From: an uncultured Opitutia bacterium
Lineage (GTDB): Bacteria; Verrucomicrobiota; Verrucomicrobiia; Opitutales; Opitutaceae
Length of the DNA: 32,441 nucleotides
NCBI GenBank assembly: GCA_903877135.1
Contig: CAIRCN010000036.1
Span: forward strand, 1 to 32,441
Direction of reading: 5' to 3'
Shown here: positions 8,789-17,599 of the stretch, piece by piece
Layout: every line of letters starts with the position of its first letter
Numbering within the stretch: the stretch's first letter is position 1
Notes under the pieces: generated by a model
Databases searched by the model: none
The model's input: only the letters and a program-made list of their open reading frames with translations
What the model was told of the DNA's origin: nothing
Made by a program: the position numbers and the translations under genes

Positions 8789-9181
8789 AAAGGATTTATG
8801 ATCGTCCCGTCTGGCGGTATCGATGCAGGGAAACACTTACCGATTGGAAAACCGCTTTGCCGCGGCGTGCCCGTTTTCGCCGCATGAGCACTGCTTGTTC
8901 ACGGTAGTCTGGTGTCGGCCATAGTTTCCCGCCGGGGCTGAGATTTTTTGCTGTTTCCAAAGGGAACCTATCCGGCACGGGCACGGTTTTTCAGCCTTCT
9001 AACCGCCTTCCCGGCAAAGTTGGGCGTGCCCCTGACGGTGGGTATTGGGACGCGACACTTTGGTGCAGATTTTCCGGGATTTGATGATTCGCCGATGCGG
9101 TAAGCGACCGCGGAAATCGCCGCGACTGCGAGGCTGCACAGAGGCGATGCTGGCCCGGTGTTGCGAGCGCAGGGTTTGCGA
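8789..9181. other. Intergenic region, no recognised gene
   Basis: This 393-base stretch lies between the end of the hybrid kinase and the truncated gene. Small open frames exist on both strands, for example a plus-strand frame ending FGADFPGFDDSPMR-stop near 9100, but none has a start with support or a recognisable family. I see no RNA gene and no repeat array. Since the adjoining gene fragment is truncated close to 8786, a recombination junction probably lies at the edge of this region. Confidence 0.4.
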
Positions 9182-12100
9182 TCATCGCGAGGCATCGCGG
9201 AGTCCATCGCGTGCCCCCACGTCATTCGTCGATCCGGTGGTCGGGTTCCTGGCCGTCAGGGTTTGGCGCAGGGCGACGAGCAGTTTCTCCACCTCGAAGG
9301 GCTTGGCCAGCAATGGGACCGCATCGAGCCCTTCCAGCCCTTTGAATGTCCCCTGCTCGATCAGCCCGGTCATGCCGAGTATGGGCAGGCGCGCGTCCAG
9401 TTGCCGCAGCGCCCGGACCAGCTTCGGTCCGTCCATGCCGGGCATCATCATGTCGGTGAGGACGGCTTTGATCTCGGTGCGGTGCCGGGCAAAGAGCACC
9501 AGCGCCGCTTCACCTTCGGCCGCAGCCAGGACCCGATAACCATATTTCTCCAGCACGCGCTGAGTTGTGCCGCGCACCGTGGCTTCGTCGTCCACCACCA
9601 GGATCAATTCGCCGTGCCCGCGCGGCATCCTCACCTCACGCTCAGCCGGGTCGGCCGGCGTCGCCTCGGGCGAGGCCGGGAGGTAAAGCTCGAAGGTCGT
9701 ACCCTGTCCCACCCGGCTATCCACGCGCACCGAACCGCCGTGCCCACGCACGATGCCCAGCGCGGTGGGCAGCCCGAGCCCGGTGCCTTTGCCGACTTCC
9801 TTCGTGGTGAAAAACGGATCGAAGATGCGCTCCAAGTGTTCGGCTGCAATGCCGGTGCCAGTGTCGGTCACGCACAGGCGCACATGAGGCCCGGGCTTGG
9901 CGTCGAGCATCAGGGCGGCGGACGCGTCATCGAGGGTGACATTGTCGGCCGCGAGCGTCAGCGTGCCGCCGTCAGGTATGGCGTCGCGGGCATTGACGCA
10001 CAGGTTCATGAGCGCCTGATAAATCTGGGTCGTGTCACCCACAACCGGCCAAAGTTCCGGAGGCACGGTGACAGCCAGGTGGAGATTGCGAGGGAAGGTC
10101 TCGCGGATGAGCTTTTCCATCTCGCGCAGCAGTTGGCGCACTGGCACCAGGGCGCGCACGCCGGGCTGGCCGCGGGCAAAGGTGAGCAGTTGCCGGACGA
10201 TGTCGGCGCCGCGCTGGGCGCTGAACTGCACGGAATCGAGCAGTTGGCGGCCCTCGGCATCGCGGACCGCGTCGCGCAGGAGCGACGCGGACATCATGAT
10301 CGGCGTCAGAATGTTGTTCAGGTCGTGGGCGATGCCGCCCGCCAGCATGCCGATGCCCTCCATGCGCTGGGCCCGGAGGTATTGGGACTCCAACTGTTTC
10401 TTGTCGGTGATATCCGTGTTGATGGCCAGAACCTCCCTGGGGTGGCCCTGCTCGTCGCGGAGCAACGTCCAGCGGCAAAAGACGACGTGCTCCTTACCGT
10501 CCTTGCCGGTCTTGTTCACTTCGCCGGACCAATCGCCATGCGCCAGGAGCGCCGCCTGCGCCGTGGCGAAACCCGCCGGTTCGACCAGCCCCAGTTCGGT
10601 GAGCTTGCGGCCGATCGCCTCCGCCGGCAACCAGCCGTAGAGCCGCTCGGCGCCGAGGTTCCAGTAAGTCACCGTGTGGTCCAGCAGGCGGACGTAGATG
10701 GCGTCGGTGGCGGAATCGAGCAGTGTGGCCTGCCTGCGCAACCGCTCCTCCGCCTGCTTGCGCGCGGTGATGTCGCGCACGAAAACCAAGAGGCTGCCAC
10801 CATCCGGTGCATAGTATAGGGCGCTGACTTCCACGAGGAACGTGCTTCCATCCTTGCGGCGTTGCCAGCTCTCGAAGCGGTCCGCGCCTTGCGTCATGAC
10901 TTTTCGAATGTGGGCGGCAGTGTCGGTGGTCGTTTCAACGACCACCAGTTCGGGAACGCTCATGGCCAGCAGTTCCTGCTCGGTGTAGCCGCTCATCCGG
11001 CAATAGGTCCCGTTGACTTCGAGAAGACGCCCCTGCAAGTCCACCCGCCAGAATCCATCCATCGCCGTGTGCGCAATGGCGCGGTGCCGCTCCTCACTCG
11101 CGCGCAACTCGGTCTCTGCATGTTTGGCTGAAACGATGTCCCAGGCCAGATTGGCCAATTGGGAGATGCTCCCCATGTCCTCCGGCCCATATTCGCGCGG
11201 TTTGTTCCCGACACCCAACAGAGCCACGACCTGCTCGTTTCGCAGCACGGGAACGACCAACTCGCGGAGCACCGTCGCGTGGCCGGGCGGCAGGCCATGG
11301 CGATGGGGCAGGCTGGCGTAGTCATTGTACACCACTGGGCCGCGCTCGCGAAGGGCATCCACCCAGACCCCGGCCACGTCCGCCGAATAGTGCTGCCCCT
11401 TGCCCTCGGCGGTGCACATGTGCCGCAGGGTGTTGGTGGACCAAGTCTGCAAGGAGAGCGTTTTCTGGTCGGCCTCTACAAAGTGGAAGAAGCCAATCGT
11501 GCTGCCGGTCAGCAACTCGGCTTCGTCCAGCACCCGGGTGAGCAGCTCATCAAGGGAATTATTGAGCGCATATTCACTGAGCCGCACCCGGGCCTGTAAA
11601 ATGCCCTCCGCCTGCTTGCGCTCGGTGATGTCGCGGATAACGGCGGTAAAATTTTTCCCCTCTGCAACCTGCCATTCCGAGAGGGAGAGGAGGAGCGGAA
11701 ATTCACTGCCATCTTTGCGCCGCCCTTGCACTTCAACCGTCTGCCCGATGACGTGGGGTGCGCCGCCCGACTGCACCCGCGCCAGGCCAGCCCGGTGGCG
11801 GTCGTGGTATTGGGCGGGCTGCAGCAGCGTGATCGGCCGACCGCGGACTTCGACTTCCGTGTAGCCGAAGATGCGTTCAGCCGCGGGGTTCAAACTCACG
11901 ATGTTGCCCGCGCTGTCAGCGCTGATGATGGCATCGTTGATCGAGTGAACCAATGCCTCGTAATGCGCCGCGCTCTCGTGCACCGCCTTCTCGGCGGCCT
12001 TGCGCTCGGTGATGTCGCGCACGATGACGACCATGCCGGCAGGGGATCCGTCCGCCTCCCGGATGAGTTCGCTGTTTACCTCGATGTCGAAGGTGGTGCC

Positions 12101-12796
12101 ATCGCACCGCAGCCCACGGTATTCGCTCGGACCCGTGATGACACCTTGGTGTTTTCGGGCTACTTGCACCCTGGCGCGGTCTCGATCCTCGGGAATGAGG
12201 AAGTCGGTGAGCAGCCGCCCCACGAATTCCTCGTCTCCCGCCTGTCGAAACATAGTCCTCGCCACAGGAGACACCATGATGATTCGGCCGTCTCGATCAG
12301 TGATCGTGATGTCATCGGGAGAGGCGTTGAGAATCGAGCGATATCGTTCCTCGCTCCGACGCAGTGCGTCATTGGCCTTTTCCAGGGCACCATTGACGCG
12401 CCGCAAATCGAGTAAATCGGCGTGGCGCGCGATGGCGATTGCGATGGCCCGCTCCAGTTCCTGGGCTTGCGGAGGCTTGAGCAAAAACGCCCCCACGCCG
12501 GCCAAGGTTGCCCTGGCCACCAACTCGGCTTCGTCGTGGGCGGTGAGGATAACCACCGGGGTCGGGCAACTCACCTGGATGGCAGCTGCAGCCTCGATGC
12601 CATCCATTTTGGGCATCGTGATGTCCATCAGCACCACGTCGGGCTTCAGCTCAAGCGTCATGTCCACGGCCAGTTTCCCATTGGCGGCGATGCCGACGAC
12701 GATCAGGCCAATCGATGCCAATTCATCTCGAATAATGCCGGCGACCAAAACGTCGTCTTCGGCAATCAATACTCGGATTTCACGGTTGGTTTTCAT
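9182..12796 (-). CDS. Hybrid histidine kinase with receivers at both ends (REC-PAS-PAS-GAF-PAS-PAS-HK-REC)
   Basis: A 1204-residue soluble hybrid kinase. The N-terminal receiver (about 7-125) has AEDD and Asp58 in VLMDITMPKMDG. Next are two PAS/PAC units (about 145-265, 275-395), then a GAF-type domain (about 405-575) with the family-typical GFFHFVEADQ and NDYASLPHRHGLP. Two more PAS/PAC units follow (about 585-820). The HisKA has GGIAHDLNNILTP with His824; the HATPase shows MNLCVNARDA and GKGTGLGLPTALGIVRGHGG. The C-terminal receiver has LVVDDE and LTDMMMPGMDG. It starts 27 bases after the stop of the MASE1 kinase on the same strand, so the two are probably co-transcribed. The first receiver could accept phosphate from that neighbour. 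Each PAS/PAC unit ends in DITERK or DITARK-like sequence. No membrane segments are seen. Confidence 0.92.
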   Translation of the reverse strand: MKTNREIRVLIAEDDVLVAGIIRDELASIGLIVVGIAANGKLAVDMTLELKPDVVLMDITMPKMDGIEAAAAIQVSCPTPVVILTAHDEAELVARATLAGVGAFLLKPPQAQELERAIAIAIARHADLLDLRRVNGALEKANDALRRSEERYRSILNASPDDITITDRDGRIIMVSPVARTMFRQAGDEEFVGRLLTDFLIPEDRDRARVQVARKHQGVITGPSEYRGLRCDGTTFDIEVNSELIREADGSPAGMVVIVRDITERKAAEKAVHESAAHYEALVHSINDAIISADSAGNIVSLNPAAERIFGYTEVEVRGRPITLLQPAQYHDRHRAGLARVQSGGAPHVIGQTVEVQGRRKDGSEFPLLLSLSEWQVAEGKNFTAVIRDITERKQAEGILQARVRLSEYALNNSLDELLTRVLDEAELLTGSTIGFFHFVEADQKTLSLQTWSTNTLRHMCTAEGKGQHYSADVAGVWVDALRERGPVVYNDYASLPHRHGLPPGHATVLRELVVPVLRNEQVVALLGVGNKPREYGPEDMGSISQLANLAWDIVSAKHAETELRASEERHRAIAHTAMDGFWRVDLQGRLLEVNGTYCRMSGYTEQELLAMSVPELVVVETTTDTAAHIRKVMTQGADRFESWQRRKDGSTFLVEVSALYYAPDGGSLLVFVRDITARKQAEERLRRQATLLDSATDAIYVRLLDHTVTYWNLGAERLYGWLPAEAIGRKLTELGLVEPAGFATAQAALLAHGDWSGEVNKTGKDGKEHVVFCRWTLLRDEQGHPREVLAINTDITDKKQLESQYLRAQRMEGIGMLAGGIAHDLNNILTPIMMSASLLRDAVRDAEGRQLLDSVQFSAQRGADIVRQLLTFARGQPGVRALVPVRQLLREMEKLIRETFPRNLHLAVTVPPELWPVVGDTTQIYQALMNLCVNARDAIPDGGTLTLAADNVTLDDASAALMLDAKPGPHVRLCVTDTGTGIAAEHLERIFDPFFTTKEVGKGTGLGLPTALGIVRGHGGSVRVDSRVGQGTTFELYLPASPEATPADPAEREVRMPRGHGELILVVDDEATVRGTTQRVLEKYGYRVLAAAEGEAALVLFARHRTEIKAVLTDMMMPGMDGPKLVRALRQLDARLPILGMTGLIEQGTFKGLEGLDAVPLLAKPFEVEKLLVALRQTLTARNPTTGSTNDVGARDGLRDASR
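10747..10777 (-). repeat. PAC-end DNA repeat, copy 1 (one mismatch)
   Basis: This 31-base string encodes the end of a PAC motif on the minus strand and differs by one base from the identical copies at 11605-11635 and 18787-18817. It lies inside the hybrid kinase gene. Confidence 0.7.
11605..11635 (-). repeat. PAC-end DNA repeat, copy 2
   Basis: The plus-strand string beginning CCTCCGCCTGCTTGCGCTCG and ending GTGATGTCGCG is identical, over 31 bases, to 18787-18817 in a different kinase gene. On the coding strand it specifies the R-D-I-T-E-R-K-Q-A-E stretch that closes a PAS/PAC unit. Confidence 0.75.
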
Positions 12797-12823
12797 CGGC
12801 GAGATGGCGTGCGCAGAGCCGGG

Positions 12824-15800
12824 CTACGTGCGAGTTTCCTCCTCGAGCGCAATACGCAGCGTAGTGACCGCTCCATGGTCGTTGGCGATGGCAACCTGCC
12901 CACTGAGGGTGCCTTTTACCAGTTCCTTGATCAGCTTGAGGCCGATGTTGGACCGCTCCAGCGCCAGCACGTCGGGGGGATAGCCCGGACCGTTATCGCG
13001 GTAGCGCAGGGTCATGCCCTCCGGATCGCTTTCCGCCTCAAACCCAATCGTCACCGCGCCCCCTGCCGGGTTGGCATGTTTCACCGTGTTGGTGGCCAGT
13101 TCGTTGATCACCATCGCCAGGGCCCCGGCCTGCCGCGGCGACACTTTTTCCGCGCCGGGCTTGACGGTCACCACGGCCGCGTGCCGCCACGGCGCCGCCT
13201 GCAGGGCGGCGTGAATCAACTGTTCCGCCAGCTCATGCACTGGGACCGGAGCCCACGCCGACTGCGACAACATCCGATGGACGTGCAGGAGCCCCCGGAT
13301 GCGCTGGTCGAGTCGCGCCAGAGCCGCCATGATTGATTGTGGATCGCCTCGGGCGTGGCTCTTTTCAAAGGACATCAGCCCGAGCACCGCCACCAGGTTG
13401 TTCGTCACCCGGTGGTTCACCTCGCGCAGCAGTTCGCTCTTGGTGCGCGCGTCCTGCTCGGTCTGCGTGAGTAACGCCTGCAGCTTCTGCACCTGCGCGA
13501 TCCGCTCGGTGATGTCGGAAAACGAACAGACGACGGCTCGCGCCTTGGCCTCTTCAGGCCGCATGATGGGTTCCGCATTGATGTTGATCCATCGAAACGA
13601 GCCATCGGGGAGGTTGAGCCCCATTACGACATTGGAGCAGGATTGCCCCGTCCGCAGGCTCACCACCGCAGGATGTTCCTCCCCGGGGAAACGGCGGTGG
13701 TCCTCTTTCACTGCATTCCACCTGGGGTCCAAGGAAGTTCTCCCCAGAATCTGGTCCCGTGTGAGGCCCAGGATCTTCTCCGCCTGCACATTGCAGTCGA
13801 TGATGGTGGCGTCGGCCAACTGCAGCACGAGTCCTTCCGCCATCGCTGAGATCACGGTGCGGAGCCATTCGGTGCTCTGCCGCAGGGTCTCTTCCGCCTG
13901 TTTGCGGTCGGTGATGTCCATGTGCGTCCCCACCAACCGCAGGGCGCGACCCAGCTCATCGCGTTTGATGCACTTGCCCCGGCCCAGAATCCAACGCCAC
14001 TCCCCGTTCTTGGCCCGCAGGCGGTATTCCACGGCAAAATGTTCACTCCGACCCTCAATGCAGTCCAAGTTTATCCGCAGGACGGACTCGCGGTCGTCGG
14101 GATGAATCTGGGTCTGCCAGGTTTTGCCTGCCATCGCGAAATCGCCCGGCTCGTAGCCCAGCATGCGATAGTAACCGGGGCTGAAATATCCCGAGTCAGT
14201 CTTGATGTCCCAATCCCACAGCCCATCGCTGGTCGCCTCCATGCTCAGGCGGAACCGTTCCTCGCTCGCCTGCAGCGCCTCATCCGCCCGCTTGCGTTCG
14301 CTGATATCCTGCAGAGATCCGAAGAGACGGGTGGCCTTTCCGCCGGAACCAATTTCGGCATGGCCGCGGGCCAGGCACACCCGAGTCTCACCATCCGCCC
14401 GCAACGCGCGCATTTCCAACTCGTATGCCCGCCCCTCGTTCACCGCGGCCTCCACCGCGGCTTTGAGCTGCGCCATGTCCCCGGGATAATATAACTGTTC
14501 TTGTTCCACGAAGGAGGGCGCCCCCTTGGCCGGGTCCCTCTGGAAAATACGGAACAGTTCTTCCGGCCAGATCACCGTGCCAGTCGCGACCTCCCACTCC
14601 CAGTTGCCGACCTGCGCAATCTGCTCCGTTCGGGCCAGCATGGCTCGGTGGTGCTGCAATGCCTCTTGCGCCTGCTTGCTGGCGGTGATGTCGGTGGCGA
14701 TGCCCTCGATGATGATGTCCTCACCCACCTGCTGGCGACCAATGGAACGATCCCGCAGCCAATGCCACCGCCCGGCCGAGTCTTTGATCCGGTATTCGAT
14801 GTCGAAGGGCTCGCCCGTGGCGAATTTCTGAACGGCGAGGCGAATCCCCTCCAAGTCGGCCGGTTCAATCGAATTCTGCCAGAGGAGGGGATGATCCAGG
14901 AGATGTTTCACGGAGTAGCCCAGGACGGCTTCCACGTGAGACGAATAATAAAGGCCGCCCCGCTGGCTGGAAAACGTGTAGATGATGTCCGGGGCTCCTT
15001 CCACGAGCCGGCCATATTTTCCTTCAGCTTTCCGCCGCTCCTCTTCTGCCTCCTTGCGCAGGGTGATGTCTCTTCCGATGCCGATGACGGATGCGACTTG
15101 TCCCTCTTGGGAAAGCACCGCTTTTGCGGACCAAGCGAACCACCGCCAACCGGCGGCAGTCAGGGCCCGTTCTTCATGCTGAGCCTCATGGGGTGGTGCC
15201 AATATTCGTTTCAGAGATTCCTGCACCCTTGACTTGTCGTCCTCATGCACCAGCGGCAGAAAATTACTGCCCACCAACTCGGCCTCGCTCTTGCCAAACG
15301 TCGCGCAGTAAGTGGGGCTCACGAACTGAATGCGGCTCGCGGAATCAAATTGGATGACCAGATCGCTCTGGTTCTCAACCAGGAGCCGGTATTTTTCTTC
15401 GCTCACTCGCAGCGTCGCCTCCGTTGCCTTGCGCTCGGTCACGACGGCGGCCAGGGTCAGTCCGGTTAGCACGACGACCCCCAGAAAAAGCTGCACCATT
15501 TGCAGGTGTTCGACCGGATTGGCGCCACCGAGGGGAAACTCGCCCCGACCCGTCACGGTGATCCAGACGGCAATCGCCACGAGCAAGGCCAGCAGCAGCA
15601 TTGTGACCCTGGACCCGAATCGCAGCCCCACCCACACCAGCGGCACGCACATCCAATACGGCCGTGGTACCACCGGAAGTTCAGTGGTGGCACCGAGGAA
15701 GCCGAGCCAAGCGAAGACGCACCAGACGGCGCCGAGCGCCATGACCTCCAACCAGCGCAGCCAGTGCCTGGCCGTGATCCGCCGCCAAGGTTGAGCGCAG

Positions 15801-16354
15801 ACGACGATCAAGGGCGTCACCAGTAGGAGGCTCATTCCATCGGAAATCCACCAAGTCACGTAGAACTCGCGGAACGGCGCGTTGACGGCGAGCAGTGCTG
15901 CGGTGGCACCGACGAGCGAAGAGACGCTGTTCACCAAAAGGACACAAGCGGCCAGCGCCGTCACTTCATTGGCGCGTGCAAATGTCACGCGTCGTTCTCC
16001 GCACCACCGGGCGAACAGCCAGGCGCCGCCCCACGATTCGAACATGTTGGCCACCATGAACCCAACGCTGGCGAGCGCCGGCCGGCCCGACAGGAGATTT
16101 ACCACGTTGCCGGTGACAAAAATGGTCGCGAGGATCGCCCGCCGCTGCCGACGCGGACTGAGCAATAGCGCCGCCAACGCCACGCCACCGGGCGGCCAGA
16201 CTGCGGCGAGTATGCCGGCTGCGTCCGGCAAAAACAGCGCCAGCTTGAGCGTGATGGCATATCCGAAAGCGATCAGCATGAGCCGCCGTGCATCGACCCA
16301 GCGCGAGTTTTCGGCTGGTGCCGGTCGCGACTCAGCGTCTGTTGTGCTCATCAT
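12824..16354 (-). CDS. MASE1, five-PAS, HisKA_2-type sensor histidine kinase
   Basis: An integral-membrane sensor of about 1176 residues. The N-terminal 25-315 residues form a MASE1-type membrane sensor with many hydrophobic segments and the typical AVWPPGGVALAALLL motif. Five PAS/PAC units follow (EEKYRLLVENQSDLV, GKYGRLVEGAPDIIY, ARTEQIAQVGNWEWEV, EERFRLSMEATSDGLWDWD and EWLRTVISAMAEGLVL begin them). The kinase core is HisKA_2-like, with LLREVNHRVTNNLVAVLGLM (His981), then an ATPase with MVINELATNTVKHA and YRDNGPGYP. It lacks its own receiver; the gene 27 bases downstream starts with one, and a LuxR regulator gene lies just upstream on the same strand. I chose the ATG at 16354 (another at 16351); the frame is open to 16441, but that extension is Pro/Val rich and unlike a MASE1 leader. 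Confidence 0.9.
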   Translation of the reverse strand: MMSTTDAESRPAPAENSRWVDARRLMLIAFGYAITLKLALFLPDAAGILAAVWPPGGVALAALLLSPRRQRRAILATIFVTGNVVNLLSGRPALASVGFMVANMFESWGGAWLFARWCGERRVTFARANEVTALAACVLLVNSVSSLVGATAALLAVNAPFREFYVTWWISDGMSLLLVTPLIVVCAQPWRRITARHWLRWLEVMALGAVWCVFAWLGFLGATTELPVVPRPYWMCVPLVWVGLRFGSRVTMLLLALLVAIAVWITVTGRGEFPLGGANPVEHLQMVQLFLGVVVLTGLTLAAVVTERKATEATLRVSEEKYRLLVENQSDLVIQFDSASRIQFVSPTYCATFGKSEAELVGSNFLPLVHEDDKSRVQESLKRILAPPHEAQHEERALTAAGWRWFAWSAKAVLSQEGQVASVIGIGRDITLRKEAEEERRKAEGKYGRLVEGAPDIIYTFSSQRGGLYYSSHVEAVLGYSVKHLLDHPLLWQNSIEPADLEGIRLAVQKFATGEPFDIEYRIKDSAGRWHWLRDRSIGRQQVGEDIIIEGIATDITASKQAQEALQHHRAMLARTEQIAQVGNWEWEVATGTVIWPEELFRIFQRDPAKGAPSFVEQEQLYYPGDMAQLKAAVEAAVNEGRAYELEMRALRADGETRVCLARGHAEIGSGGKATRLFGSLQDISERKRADEALQASEERFRLSMEATSDGLWDWDIKTDSGYFSPGYYRMLGYEPGDFAMAGKTWQTQIHPDDRESVLRINLDCIEGRSEHFAVEYRLRAKNGEWRWILGRGKCIKRDELGRALRLVGTHMDITDRKQAEETLRQSTEWLRTVISAMAEGLVLQLADATIIDCNVQAEKILGLTRDQILGRTSLDPRWNAVKEDHRRFPGEEHPAVVSLRTGQSCSNVVMGLNLPDGSFRWININAEPIMRPEEAKARAVVCSFSDITERIAQVQKLQALLTQTEQDARTKSELLREVNHRVTNNLVAVLGLMSFEKSHARGDPQSIMAALARLDQRIRGLLHVHRMLSQSAWAPVPVHELAEQLIHAALQAAPWRHAAVVTVKPGAEKVSPRQAGALAMVINELATNTVKHANPAGGAVTIGFEAESDPEGMTLRYRDNGPGYPPDVLALERSNIGLKLIKELVKGTLSGQVAIANDHGAVTTLRIALEEETRT

Positions 16355-16542
16355 GCTCAGGGTTAGGCTTATGAAGCGATGGGTGGGGCGGACCGGGAAC
16401 ACAAGCACCGGGATTGAGCACGCCGCGGCGGGCGGGTTCATTGTTCTCGGTTGTTGGACTCTCAGCTGAGCCCGATTTTCGCTGTTCCAACAGGAAGCTC
16501 ACGGAAACAACCGACGCTGGTTTTTCCTGCCACGGAGCCCGG

Positions 16543-17304
16543 TCAGACAATCGTCAGCTTCACGCCGCTCTCGACGGTGCCTGTTGCGATGGCGTAACGG
16601 GTGAGGTCAGCCGCCTCATGGATGTTGAGTTTGTCCATCGCATGCTGCCGGTGCTTTTCAACCGCAACGACACTGATACTGAGGGTTGAAGCGACCTTCT
16701 TGTTCGACTGTCCTTCCGCCACGAGTTGGAGCACCTGCGTTTCCCGCGCCGTAAGGCGCACGCCATTGGGCTTGAGCAAGCCGTCGAAATTGCGCGACCA
16801 GTTTTTGCCGTTGGTCATGCGTTTGGCGATGGCCGCGCTAAAGAACCGACGGCCCTTGACCACTTCGCGGATTGCCTCGGTGAGAAATTCCGCCGCCGTC
16901 TGCTTCTCCAGAAACCCCACCGCGCCGACCGTTGTCATGCGCTCAATATACGCGTCGTCGCTGTGCGCGGAGAGGATGAGCACTTTAGCTGCAGGGTTGG
17001 CGGCGAGTATTTGTCTTGTCGCTTGGAGACCGTTGAGCACAGGCATGGCAATATCCATGAGGATGACATCGGGCCTGAGGGTCCGCGCCATCGTCACCGC
17101 TTCACGACCATTCCGCGCCTGTCCGACCACCTTGATTTGGCCTTCTTCCAATAACTCGCGTAGACTCCGACGTATGACAGCATGGTCGTCCGCCAGTAGG
17201 ACGGTGATCTTTTTCAACGGGCTCACGCGAGTCTCCGCGGTTGATAACAGGATCTTCCCGGCGGTCGTCGGTTTCGCCTTTTTTGATCGGTGAGGGTAAG
17301 CCAT
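16543..17304 (-). CDS. NarL/FixJ-family response regulator (REC-LuxR HTH)
   Basis: A 253-residue DNA-binding response regulator. The receiver starts at KKITVLLADDH, with acidic residues Asp39-Asp40, phospho-acceptor Asp84 in VILMDIAMPVLNG and Lys in VGFLEKQTAAEF. The LuxR-type helix-turn-helix spans GVRLTARETQVLQLVAEGQ to VVAVEKHRQHAMDKLNI, the signature of this family. About 30 residues precede the receiver, so a later start is possible (for instance a GTG giving VSPLKKI). It lies 188 bases upstream of the MASE1 kinase on the same strand and is the best candidate for that kinase's output, by proximity only. Confidence 0.88.
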   Translation of the reverse strand: MAYPHRSKKAKPTTAGKILLSTAETRVSPLKKITVLLADDHAVIRRSLRELLEEGQIKVVGQARNGREAVTMARTLRPDVILMDIAMPVLNGLQATRQILAANPAAKVLILSAHSDDAYIERMTTVGAVGFLEKQTAAEFLTEAIREVVKGRRFFSAAIAKRMTNGKNWSRNFDGLLKPNGVRLTARETQVLQLVAEGQSNKKVASTLSISVVAVEKHRQHAMDKLNIHEAADLTRYAIATGTVESGVKLTIV

Positions 17305-17538
17305 TCGGCAGGATATTTATCTGAAAGCGAGTTAGCACGCTCTATCCGGAGATCACTATGGGGTAAAATTCTACTATCGGTGCCGCGGTTCACCTGCGGG
17401 AACCTCGTTCAGCATGAAACGAACCCTCGATGAGAACCTCAGGTCGCGCCGCATCGCCGTCGCTGGCGAACTCATTGCTCCCGGCCAGCAAGCACTACGC
17501 CGGTCCTGATCTTCGTCTGTGCCGAAAATCAATAGGAA

Positions 17539-17558
17539 CGTCCTCCCCGCCGAGGACG
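17539..17558 (-). terminator. Possible hairpin downstream of the 728-residue kinase
   Basis: CGTCCTC (17539-17545) and GAGGACG (17552-17558) form a perfect 7-bp stem with a 6-base loop, about 40 bases past the minus-strand kinase stop. The following minus-strand bases (TTCCTATTGATTTTC) give only a poor T-tract. Confidence 0.3.
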
Positions 17559-17599
17559 AGGATCAACCGCTTGCGGTCGCGACGCCAGAACTCTCGGCG

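Noticed and set aside
9158-10819. Plus-strand open frame of 553 codons
   Set aside because: It is antisense to the hybrid kinase, rich in His, Gln, Gly and Arg, and has no recognisable family; the minus frame carries receiver, ATPase and HisKA motifs.
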